Source: Psychroserpens luteolus
Lineage (GTDB): Bacteria > Bacteroidota > Bacteroidia > Flavobacteriales > Flavobacteriaceae
DNA: 64,000 nucleotides
Direction: 5' to 3'
NCBI RefSeq assembly: GCF_021032705.1
Contig: NZ_JAHVXI010000001.1
Span: 992,001 to 1,056,000, forward strand
Shown in pieces: positions 16,701 to 25,200 of the stretch (within the stretch, counting starts at the first letter, position 1; every line of letters begins with the position of its first letter). The translations under genes and the position numbers were made by a program. A model generated the notes under the pieces. The model was not told the origin of the DNA. It did not search any database and saw only the letters and a program-made list of their open reading frames with translations.

Positions 16701-19200
16701 AGTAGCCACTTATCAAGTTATTGACGATTGTGATAATGGCGATCAGTTCTTAATTGACGTTAATGTTACAAGCTTAGGAGATGCTACATCACTTACAATT
16801 TCAAATAATATAGATGCTACAACAGTGCCAGTGACTGCGGTTGGAACATATCAAATTGGACCATTCCCATTCTTGGTTGATGTTGTTGTATCTGTAAGTA
16901 ATGATCAGGATGTTAACTGTATTATTAATAGTAGCCCAATTCAATTATTGGCATGTCCACCTGAAAATGACAATCCGTGTGACGCTACTGTTGCAGTAGT
17001 TAACGACGATGATTCTTGTGATTTAACAACTCCAGGTACAATAATTGAAGCAACACCGTCGGGAGTGCCAGATGGAACATGTACTGGTAATCCAGACGAC
17101 GATGTATGGTTTGAGTTTACAGCATTAAGTGAAGTTCAATTGATTTCCTTAGTAAATATAGCTGGAGGAACTTTCAATTTAGATCATGCACTATATGAAG
17201 GAACTTGTGATGGTCTAGTAGAAATCGATTGTACAGATGGTACAGCAAGTGTAACACCTCAATTAATTGTAGGTAATACTTACTTTATTAGAGTATTCTC
17301 AGGAGGAAATGATTCAGAAACATCAACCTTCGATCTTTGTATAAAAGAAGCACCTACAAATATCATTTGTGAAAATGCTGAAAACTTCTGTGCTGAACCA
17401 GGAGGAGCTTTAACAACACCTAATATTATTGGGATTCCAGATCCTTCGGATATTGCATGTTTGTTTTCTGCGCCTAACCCAACATGGAATATTATTCAAA
17501 TTGGAGATCCTGGTTTGATTGAAATAGAAATTTCTCAAGTGGATGATGCAGGAAACGGATTAGATGTTGATTTCGTTCTATGGGGACCTTTTGATTCTGT
17601 AGAAAATGCTTGTGGTAATTTAGACTTAGGATGTCCTAATCCTGGTGGAGATTGCCCTAATAATACTGCAGATCCTGATTTCTATCCTTTTGGAAATATT
17701 GTAGATTGTAGTTATTCATTTATTTCAACAGAAACACTTACTATAGATAATGCGCAGTCTGGAGAAATCTATCTTTTATTAGTAACTAATTTCTCTGATG
17801 ATCCAGGAACTATTTCAATTAGTCAAACCAATACAGGAGGTGAAAACGATGGTGATATTACCGCCGAGATTGAAGTAGATTTAGGACCAGATCAAGAGTT
17901 TTGTGGATTTGATTCTTATGAAATAATTGCGGATTCACCTTTCGCTGACACATGGGAATGGTATTGTGATGGTTTTATTATTGATGGCGAAACATCGTCT
18001 TCATTGATTGTTACAGAATCATGTACTTATACAGTTATAGTTTATGATGAACAATGTGATGCTCAGGCTCAAGATTCGGTGACCATAACTTTTGGAGATG
18101 AACCAGTTGCAAATGCAGTAGCAGATATTGTCACATGTGATGACATTTCAGCAGATGAAATTGAAGACTTTGACTTAGGGATTCAAACAGCAGGGGTTTT
18201 AGGAACACAATCAGAAACAGAGTTTAATGTAACTTACCACTTAACTTTAGCAGATGCTCAATCAGGTGCAAATCCGTTACCATTAAACTACACCAATACA
18301 TCTAACCCACAAACAATCTATGTTAGAGTTGAAGATGCTAATGCAACATTTTGTTCTGCTACAACATCGTTCCAGTTAATCATATCTGGACCAACTCCAG
18401 ATGCAACTAGTGTGCCAATTGAAGAATGTGATGATGACACAGACGGGGTTACGCTATTTGACTTAGCAGCGCATGACGCGAATATACTTAATGGTCAAAG
18501 TGCTACAGACTTTTCGGTGTCTTATTATGAAACTGAGGCAGATGCAGAGGCAGGAACGAATGCCATTGATACGTCTGTACTATACAGTAGTGCCTCTCAA
18601 ACTATCTATGCTAGAGTGGAAAGTAATATTGCTTTTGATTGCTTCTCTACAACACCATTTGATCTCATAGTTAAGCCATTGCCTAGTACATCATTCACTA
18701 CAGATTTTGATTACGAGGTATGCCCTAATGCAACAGTACCAATTTTAATTACTGCAACAGCCAATAACTATTCAGTGTCTGAAGTAACAATTGTATGGTA
18801 TCAAGATGGAGGTGTTATTGCTGGAGAAAACGGTTTAACCCTTCCAGTATTAGAAGCAGGACTTTATGAAATAGAAGTGACTTTTAACGATGCAACACAA
18901 TGTTCTAGTATTACCGCACAAAATGTAATTGAATTAGAAAGCTGTGTAATTCCTCAAGGGATTTCTCCAAATGGAGATGGGATGAATGATACTTTTGATT
19001 TAAGTAGTTATGATGTAAGCAAGCTTGAAATCTTTAATCGTAATGGAACTTTAGTTTACTCTAAAGAGAACTATACAAACGAATGGCATGGTCAAACCAA
19101 CGATGGTGATGAGCTGCCTGTTGGAACCTATTTCTATACGATGGAGTACGAAGGTGGTAAGCAGAGAAGTGCATGGGTTTACATACAACGACTCAACTAA
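13789..19200 (+). CDS. Giant T9SS cargo protein with type B sorting domain, FN3 and jelly-roll repeats
   Basis: 1803-aa cell-surface protein exported by Sec and then the type IX system. It has a signal peptide of about 22 residues, then choice-of-anchor-J/MAM-like jelly-roll modules alternating with fibronectin type III domains that begin at C212, C481 and C761. A CUB-like module starts at about C858, a DDDVWFEF pre-peptidase-C-like region lies around 1060-1190, and Ig-like cysteine-rich repeats run to about 1715. The C-terminal gliding-motility type B domain starts near 1718 (GISPNGDGMNDTFD at 1724) and ends WVYIQRLN. Its close paralogue is at 22252, and a PorP/SprF gene follows. Adhesion is the likely role, but the ligand is unknown. 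Confidence 0.92.
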   Translation: MKKVLLSLSFLFAFSIWCASAQVTSYPYLEDFESGDGGWVADNTTAGTWALGAPTAAVINSADSGTNAWVTNLTGNYNTNENSFVVSPVFDLSSLNAPSIEMSIWWNSEFSWDGMVLQSSIDDGASWQNVGAQGDPNNWYNDGTIAGNPGGQQVGWTGRGTTGSGGWVVARHALNGLAGEANVILRVAFGSDGSVQDEGVAFDTVSIFDVSCPEPSGIAVANITATSVDISWTAGGTEADWEIAVQPIGTGVPTGAGTATTNNPYTENGLTAVTDYEVYVRADCGGSGFSNWVGPVNFLSGCDVFVPDYLEGFATIIPNCWDEASDGDATTGPTGLGAGDWGPDGFLNNGFDGAYKINLWQAAKSDWILSPQFDLTGGPFQVDFDFGIMQFASSTTAGTLGSDDTVQLLISTDNGATWTSLLTFDNTTVVPVTGTQVVFDLTAYSGQIVQFGILGSEGTVDDAEDNDVFVDNFRVRAIPSCQELTGVVVDNVTDTSADISWTPGGTETSWEVAIQPQGTGVPAGAGTATTDNPYTATPLNPSTAYEVWVRSDCGVDGLSSWVGPINFTTLNTPPPPPVGVTCVTGSSSFIFTENFEQDPPSGWTGTGFDGSNGNWDITAAGANSFGTGPANAFDGGGGNHLEYEATGDATDIASAISPAIDMSTAVDGAELSFFFHAFGDDMGTLNVGVGTDAAGPFTNVFTWVGDLQISDDEAWVPVGINLDAYLGQVIYLEFSYGGAGTGFEGDMSIDFVRVESCGNFCIPPSGITVANITGTTADISWTPNNGETSWEYVVVPSGTGEPTGPGTTVGTPSASISGLDFETEYEVWVRADCGSEFSIWSGPVIFTTTIQTNFDVDCAVGPVNSFLCYGNNDSEIFTYTSSDGSLLNLTINVGEIEGAPFDFLLVTDGNGTVLYNDEGNDGVLDGLTFQSITDTITIQILSDGSVSCQSGSGCCLDGIDFTVACATCVNPVATYQVIDDCDNGDQFLIDVNVTSLGDATSLTISNNIDATTVPVTAVGTYQIGPFPFLVDVVVSVSNDQDVNCIINSSPIQLLACPPENDNPCDATVAVVNDDDSCDLTTPGTIIEATPSGVPDGTCTGNPDDDVWFEFTALSEVQLISLVNIAGGTFNLDHALYEGTCDGLVEIDCTDGTASVTPQLIVGNTYFIRVFSGGNDSETSTFDLCIKEAPTNIICENAENFCAEPGGALTTPNIIGIPDPSDIACLFSAPNPTWNIIQIGDPGLIEIEISQVDDAGNGLDVDFVLWGPFDSVENACGNLDLGCPNPGGDCPNNTADPDFYPFGNIVDCSYSFISTETLTIDNAQSGEIYLLLVTNFSDDPGTISISQTNTGGENDGDITAEIEVDLGPDQEFCGFDSYEIIADSPFADTWEWYCDGFIIDGETSSSLIVTESCTYTVIVYDEQCDAQAQDSVTITFGDEPVANAVADIVTCDDISADEIEDFDLGIQTAGVLGTQSETEFNVTYHLTLADAQSGANPLPLNYTNTSNPQTIYVRVEDANATFCSATTSFQLIISGPTPDATSVPIEECDDDTDGVTLFDLAAHDANILNGQSATDFSVSYYETEADAEAGTNAIDTSVLYSSASQTIYARVESNIAFDCFSTTPFDLIVKPLPSTSFTTDFDYEVCPNATVPILITATANNYSVSEVTIVWYQDGGVIAGENGLTLPVLEAGLYEIEVTFNDATQCSSITAQNVIELESCVIPQGISPNGDGMNDTFDLSSYDVSKLEIFNRNGTLVYSKENYTNEWHGQTNDGDELPVGTYFYTMEYEGGKQRSAWVYIQRLN

Positions 19201-19271
19201 GTAACCAATTAAAATCTTAAATAGAATTCTAAGAATTCAACCAAACAAACTAAAATCAAACAAACTAACAA

Positions 19272-20174
19272 ATGAAAAAATTTTATATCATTATTGTATT
19301 GCTCATCGCAACACAGGTGTATGGACAGCAAGATCCACAATACACACAGTACATGTATAATATGAATGTCATCAATCCAGCATATGCAGGTTCTAAGGAG
19401 AATTTGTCATTTGGATTACTTTACCGTACACAATGGACTGGTATTGATGGCGCTCCAAAAACAGGAACATTTTTCGGACATCTTCCAGTAGGAGATAAAG
19501 TAGGTTTAGGTCTATCTGTTATTTCTGATGAAGTCGGGCCAATTAAAGAAACAAATGTGTATGCAGACTTCTCATACACATTGCAATTAGGTGGAGCGCA
19601 CAGATTAGCTTTCGGAGTTAAAGCTGGAGCAACGTTTCACGATATTGGATTAGCAGGAATAGATTTAATTGATCCAAATGATCCCTTTTTTCAAAATATA
19701 AATACAACGACACCAAATATTGGAGCAGGTGCTTTTTATTATACAGATAATTACTATTTAGCACTTTCTGTTCCTAATATTTTAAATTCTGTTCATTTAG
19801 ATGCTAACGGAAATAAATTAGGTTCTGAAGAAGCGCATTACTTTCTTACAGGTGGATATGTTTTTCAATTATCACCAAACGCTAAGTTAAAGCCTTCGTT
19901 TTTAGTGAAATCTGCATTTAGTGCACCAACTTCGTTTGACGTGAATCTTAATGCATTGTTTTATGAAAAATTTGAAATAGGCGCTTCGTATAGATTGGAT
20001 GACTCTTTCTCAGGCTTAGTTAATTTTGCAATTACGCCATCTTTGAGAATTGGATATGCATATGACAATGTAACTTCTGATATTAGAAGATATGCACCTG
20101 CATCTCACGAATTTATGTTATTATTTGATCTAAACTTTCCGAAGAAAGTTTCACGTTCACCAAGATATTTCTAA
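19272..20174 (+). CDS. PorP/SprF family type IX secretion outer-membrane protein
   Basis: Beta-barrel protein of the PorP/SprF family. Members help secrete or anchor specific T9SS type B cargo, as SprF does for SprB in gliding flavobacteria. The 300 aa have a signal peptide (ends about VYGQ), the family opening QYTQYMYNMNVINPAYAGS and a barrel ending near LLFDLNFPK. It lies 71 bases after a type B cargo gene and 19 bases before an OmpA/PD40 gene, which is the standard cargo-SprF-SprE-like arrangement. It most likely serves one or both neighbouring giant proteins. Confidence 0.95.
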   Translation: MKKFYIIIVLLIATQVYGQQDPQYTQYMYNMNVINPAYAGSKENLSFGLLYRTQWTGIDGAPKTGTFFGHLPVGDKVGLGLSVISDEVGPIKETNVYADFSYTLQLGGAHRLAFGVKAGATFHDIGLAGIDLIDPNDPFFQNINTTTPNIGAGAFYYTDNYYLALSVPNILNSVHLDANGNKLGSEEAHYFLTGGYVFQLSPNAKLKPSFLVKSAFSAPTSFDVNLNALFYEKFEIGASYRLDDSFSGLVNFAITPSLRIGYAYDNVTSDIRRYAPASHEFMLLFDLNFPKKVSRSPRYF

Positions 20175-20193
20175 TCAATTAAGCTAAACAATC

Positions 20194-22107
20194 ATGAAAA
20201 AATTATTGACACTTTTTACAATAGCAGCATTAAGTAGTTTCAGCTTAATAGCTCAAGATAAATCCACAAAAAGAGCAGACAAACATTTCAATAGATTTGA
20301 ATTTGTTGAAGCTGCTGAAGACTATGCCAAACTAATTGAAGACGGAAAGGGAAGTCCTTACGTTTACAGTCAGCTTGCAGAATCATATTACAATGTATTT
20401 AACACTCAAGAAGCTGAGCGTTGGTATGCAAAAGCTTTAGAAACATCTGATAGTCCAGAAATGGTTTTTAAATATTCTCAAATGTTAAAAGCTAATGGAA
20501 AGTATGAAGAATCAAATACTCAAATGGCAAAATTTGCTTCAATGCGACCAAGTGATGATAGAGCGATTGCTTTTAATAAAAATCCAGACTACTTACCTAA
20601 AATCTTAGAAAAAGGTAAAAAATTCAATATTCAAAATTTAGGATTCAATACGCAATATTCTGATTTTGGAGGAACGCTTCAAGATGGAAAGCTTTACATT
20701 ACATCTGCTAGAAATACATCTCGTAAAACATACTCATGGAATGAAGAACCATTTTTAGATATTTATGAAATGGCTAAAAATGAGGATGGGACATACCAAC
20801 CAGGAGCTTTAGTAGAAGATGAGGTAAATACAAAGTTTCATGAAGGAGTTGTTTCTTTTTCACCAGATGGAAATACCATGTATTTTTCTAGAGAAAGTTT
20901 CTATGAAAAAGAATATGAGAAAGATTCTATAACAAAATATAGATATAGCTTACTTCACCTGTTTAAGGCTACTAAATCTGGTGGCAAATGGAGCAATGTT
21001 GAAGGGTTTCCAATCAATAGCCAAAATTATTCAGTAAAAAACCCTTCAGTTAGCCCAGACGGAAAGACATTATACTTTGCATCGGATATGCCAGGAGGTT
21101 ATGGTCTATTTGATATCTATAAAGCAAGTATAAATGATGATGGTTCTCTAGGTGATCCAGAAAATTTGGGTCAGAAAGTAAATACTCAAGGACAAGAAAT
21201 GTTCCCTTACATAAGTAGTAATAATACACTTTACTTTTCTTCTAATGGTCATTTAGGTTTAGGAAACTTAGATGTATTTCATACTAAAGAAATAGATGGT
21301 AAAATGTCTCCAATTCGTAACATTGGTTTGCCAATTAACAGTAGCGCAGACGATTTTGCATTTCATTTAGATGAAGAAACAGAAGAAGGATATGTGTCTT
21401 CTAATAGAGACGGTGGATTAGGTGGCGATGATATATATGCTATCAAAAAATTACAACCTTTATGTGATGTTTTAATAACAGGTATTGTTACCGATTCTAA
21501 AACTAGAAATCCAATTAATGCTGCATCAGTAACTATGTATGATGATCAAGGAAATAGTGTATTGTCAAAAGTAACGAACTCTGATGGTACTGTTGAATTT
21601 ATAGTTGAATGTGGAAAAGGGTCTGAATTAGAAGTAACCATGGACGGTTATGAAAGTAGAAAAGTTACTGTAAGCGCTTCAGAAGAGGAAGAAGTAGAAG
21701 TTAATATTGCTTTAGATCCTATTGAAGTGATTATTACTCCAGAAGCTATTGTTTTAAATGCAATTTATTTTGATTTTGATAAGTCTAATATTACTGCCCA
21801 AGCTGCTTTTGAATTAGATAAATTAGTTCAAGTTATGAACAAATATCCTGACTTAGTTATTAATGCGACATCTCATACTGATAGTAGAGGGCCTGGATCT
21901 TATAATGAAGGATTATCTCAAAGAAGAGCGAAGTCAACTGTTCAATATGTGATTTCTAAAGGAATTGATAAAGCTAGAATTTCAGCAACAGGTAAAGGAG
22001 AGAGTGAATTAAAAGTAGATTGTGGCTCTAACTGTTCTGATGAAGATCATCAAATGAATAGAAGATCAGAATTTATCATTGTGAGTGGAGGACCACAAGC
22101 ACAATAA
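20194..22107 (+). CDS. OmpA family protein with TPR and PD40 repeats (PorE/SprE-like)
   Basis: Cell-envelope protein that links outer-membrane machinery to peptidoglycan. Order of parts in 637 aa: signal peptide (ends about LIAQ), TPR-like helices (about 25-115), WD40/PD40 beta-propeller repeats (about 140-420) with FSPDGNTMYFSRE and VSPDGKTLYFASD, a carboxypeptidase-regulatory-like domain starting at C424, and an OmpA C-terminal domain from about 524 (IYFDFDKSNI) to 630 with the NRRSEFIIV end. It follows the PorP/SprF gene at 19 bases. The same domain set occurs in T9SS component PorE. A hairpin terminator lies about 40 bases downstream. Confidence 0.93.
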   Translation: MKKLLTLFTIAALSSFSLIAQDKSTKRADKHFNRFEFVEAAEDYAKLIEDGKGSPYVYSQLAESYYNVFNTQEAERWYAKALETSDSPEMVFKYSQMLKANGKYEESNTQMAKFASMRPSDDRAIAFNKNPDYLPKILEKGKKFNIQNLGFNTQYSDFGGTLQDGKLYITSARNTSRKTYSWNEEPFLDIYEMAKNEDGTYQPGALVEDEVNTKFHEGVVSFSPDGNTMYFSRESFYEKEYEKDSITKYRYSLLHLFKATKSGGKWSNVEGFPINSQNYSVKNPSVSPDGKTLYFASDMPGGYGLFDIYKASINDDGSLGDPENLGQKVNTQGQEMFPYISSNNTLYFSSNGHLGLGNLDVFHTKEIDGKMSPIRNIGLPINSSADDFAFHLDEETEEGYVSSNRDGGLGGDDIYAIKKLQPLCDVLITGIVTDSKTRNPINAASVTMYDDQGNSVLSKVTNSDGTVEFIVECGKGSELEVTMDGYESRKVTVSASEEEEVEVNIALDPIEVIITPEAIVLNAIYFDFDKSNITAQAAFELDKLVQVMNKYPDLVINATSHTDSRGPGSYNEGLSQRRAKSTVQYVISKGIDKARISATGKGESELKVDCGSNCSDEDHQMNRRSEFIIVSGGPQAQ

Positions 22108-22146
22108 AAAATATAAAATTTTAAATAATGAATAACTAACCAATAT

Positions 22147-22176
22147 AAAGCCCTGAATTAATCAACCAGGGCTTTT
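22147..22176 (+). terminator. Terminator after the OmpA/PD40 gene
   Basis: AAAGCCCTG (22147-22155) pairs with CAGGGCTTT (22167-22175). The T-run is short. It separates the upstream set from the second cargo gene at 22252. Confidence 0.6.
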
Positions 22177-22251
22177 ATGGTTTATATCTAAAAGTTGCTA
22201 CATGATGATCATGTAAAAGAAAAGAAAAAGTAAAAAAAACAACCGACACAA

Positions 22252-25200
22252 ATGAAAAAAATAATCTTACTTATTGCGTTTATATTTACCTGTTCGTTGG
22301 TAAATGCGCAAACGTATTTACAAGAAAATTTTGATACTGAAATCCCTGCTACATGGACTGTAACAGACGAAGGTGGTGCTACTGGAGATTCATGGATTTC
22401 AGGTCAACAAGGAGGAGGAAACAGCCTAAATGGTACTAACTGTGCCATTGTAGATAGTGACTCTAACGGAAATGGAACCGAACTCATCGAAACATTAACG
22501 TCTCCTGTATTTGATACCACAGGAGCAACAGCATTATTCTTAGATTTCGATCAATTCTATAACAATATTGGCAATGATACTGCAGTTGTTGAAGTATTTG
22601 ATGGAACAAACTGGATTGAGGTTCTAAATCAAACAGCTGATGCTGGAGGTTTTGATGCTCCAGATGAACAGCATATAGATATCACAGCCTATTCTAATGC
22701 AGCGATGCAAGTACGGTTTATCTATAATGATGGTAACGTATGGGCATGGTACTGGTTAGTTGATAATGTACAAGTTTATAACTCTACATGTAACTTTCCG
22801 TCAGGGATTACTGTAACAAATATCACGTCTACTACTGCAGATATTAGTTGGACAGCTGGAGGTACAGAAACTAACTGGGAAATTGTTGTTCAGCCATTAG
22901 GTACTGGAGAACCAACAGGTGCTGGTACTCCAACAGCAACAAATCCTTATACAGTTACTGGTTTATCTCCAATCACACAATATGAAATATTTGTAAGAGC
23001 AGATTGTGGTCCAGATGGCTTTAGTATTTGGTCAAGCGTTGGGACTTTTGAATCTGCTTGTGATGTATTCGTACCTGAATACTTAGAAGACTTTACTACC
23101 ATAATTCCAGACTGTTGGGACGAAGCAGCTGATGGAGATGCAACCACAGGACCTACGAATCTCGGAGGAGGAGATTGGGGACCAGATGGATTCTTAAATA
23201 ATGGTTTTGATGGTGCTTATAAAATAAACTTATGGCAAGCTGCTAAAAGTGATTGGATCTTATCACCTCAATTTGATTTAACGGGAGGTCCATTTCAAGT
23301 GGATTTTGATTTTGGTATTATGCAATTTGGAAGTAGTACAAATGCTGGAACTTTAGGTTCTGATGATACAGTTCAATTATTTATAAGTACAGATAATGGA
23401 ACAAGTTGGGTCAACTTATTAACGTTTGATAACACAAGCGTTATTCCTGTAACAGGAACTCAAGTTGTTGCCGATTTAACAGCGTATTCTGGACAAACAG
23501 TTCAATTTGGTATTCTAGGATCTGAGGGAACTGTTGATGATCCTGAAGACAATGATATTTTTGTAGATAATTTTAGAGTACGTTTAATTCCATCTTGCCA
23601 AGAGCCAAGTGGATTAACTGTTTCTAATGTTGGAGGAACAGCAGCAGATATAAGCTGGACTGCTGGAGGTGCTGAAACGAGTTGGGAGTATGTTGTTCAA
23701 CCTTTAGGAACAGGTATGCCAACAGGATCAGGAACTACAGTAACCGCAACGACCGTTAACGAAACAGGCTTAACATTTCAAACAGACTATGAAGTTTGGG
23801 TTAGAGCTAACTGTGATGCAAATGGTTTTAGTAGTTGGGTTGGACCAGTAACCTTTACAACAACTGTGCAGTCGGATTACTCAATAGATTGTACGCAACC
23901 ACCAACTCAAATAACATATTGCTACGATAATAACGATACAACTAACTGGACCTTCACTTCAACAGATGGAAGTCCGATTAGATTAACATTTAATGCTGGA
24001 GGAATTGAAAGCTGTTGTGATGATATTTTAGTATACGATGGGCCAGACAATACTGCACCTTTAATTTTCCAAGGAAATAATGGTGGAGACCTTTCAGGAT
24101 TACAATTTGATTCTACTGGAGATACGATGTATATGGAAATTGACGCAGATGGATCTGTAAGTTGTGCATCAGGAAGTTTCTGTTGTACTACACAATGGGA
24201 TTTTACTGTGGCTTGTGCAACTTGTGTACAACCAGAAGCTACATATGCTGTTGTATCTAACTGTACGGTTGCACCAGAATTCTTTGTTGATGTTGACTTA
24301 ACAAATTTAGGTTCTGCGACGTCTATTACTCTTAGTGATAACCAAGGAAGTGCAGATCAAACAGTAAGTGCTACAGGAGTGGTTACTTTTGGACCTTATG
24401 CTAATAATACACCAGTTGAAATTACAGTAACAAACGATGATGATGCTAATTGTGTTTTAACAAGTGACGTGTTAACTCAAGAATTCTGTATTGACAATAT
24501 TGTTGATTGCTCTGCAGGACCATTAAACGCTTTTTACTGTTATGAAAACAATGATTCTAACCAGTTCTCATATACAAGTACAGACGGTTCGCCTATAAGA
24601 ATTACGATTAACTCTGGAGAAATAGAAGGTGCTCCTTTCGATTTCTTAGTTGTCTTAGATTCTGATGGTGTCACAGAATTATATAATGATGAAGGTAATG
24701 ATGGTGTTTTAGATGGATTAGTATTCCAATCAACTGGAGATACTATTTTCTTCCAAGTCACTTCAGACGGCTCTGTAAGTTGCTCATCTGGAAGTTTCTG
24801 TTGTTCGGCTGGAATAGATTATACTGTAACTTGTGCAACTTGTGTTAATCCGACAGCAACTTATCAAGTGATAGATGATTGTGATAATGGTGATCAATTC
24901 TTAATTGATGTAAATGTGACATCTTTAGGTGATGCAACGTCTTTAACAATCTCAAACAATATTGATGCTAATACAGTAGCTGCAACTGCAGCTGGTGTTT
25001 ATCAAGTTGGACCATTCCCATTTGGTGTTGATGTTGTTGTTACAATAAACAACGATCAAGATGCAAATTGTGTTATCAATAGTGATGCTATTCAATTATT
25101 AGCATGTCCACCTGAGAACGACAATCCTTGTGATGCCATAGTTGCAGGAGTTAATACGGATGACAGTTGTGATATTATTACGCCAGGAACATTATTGGAG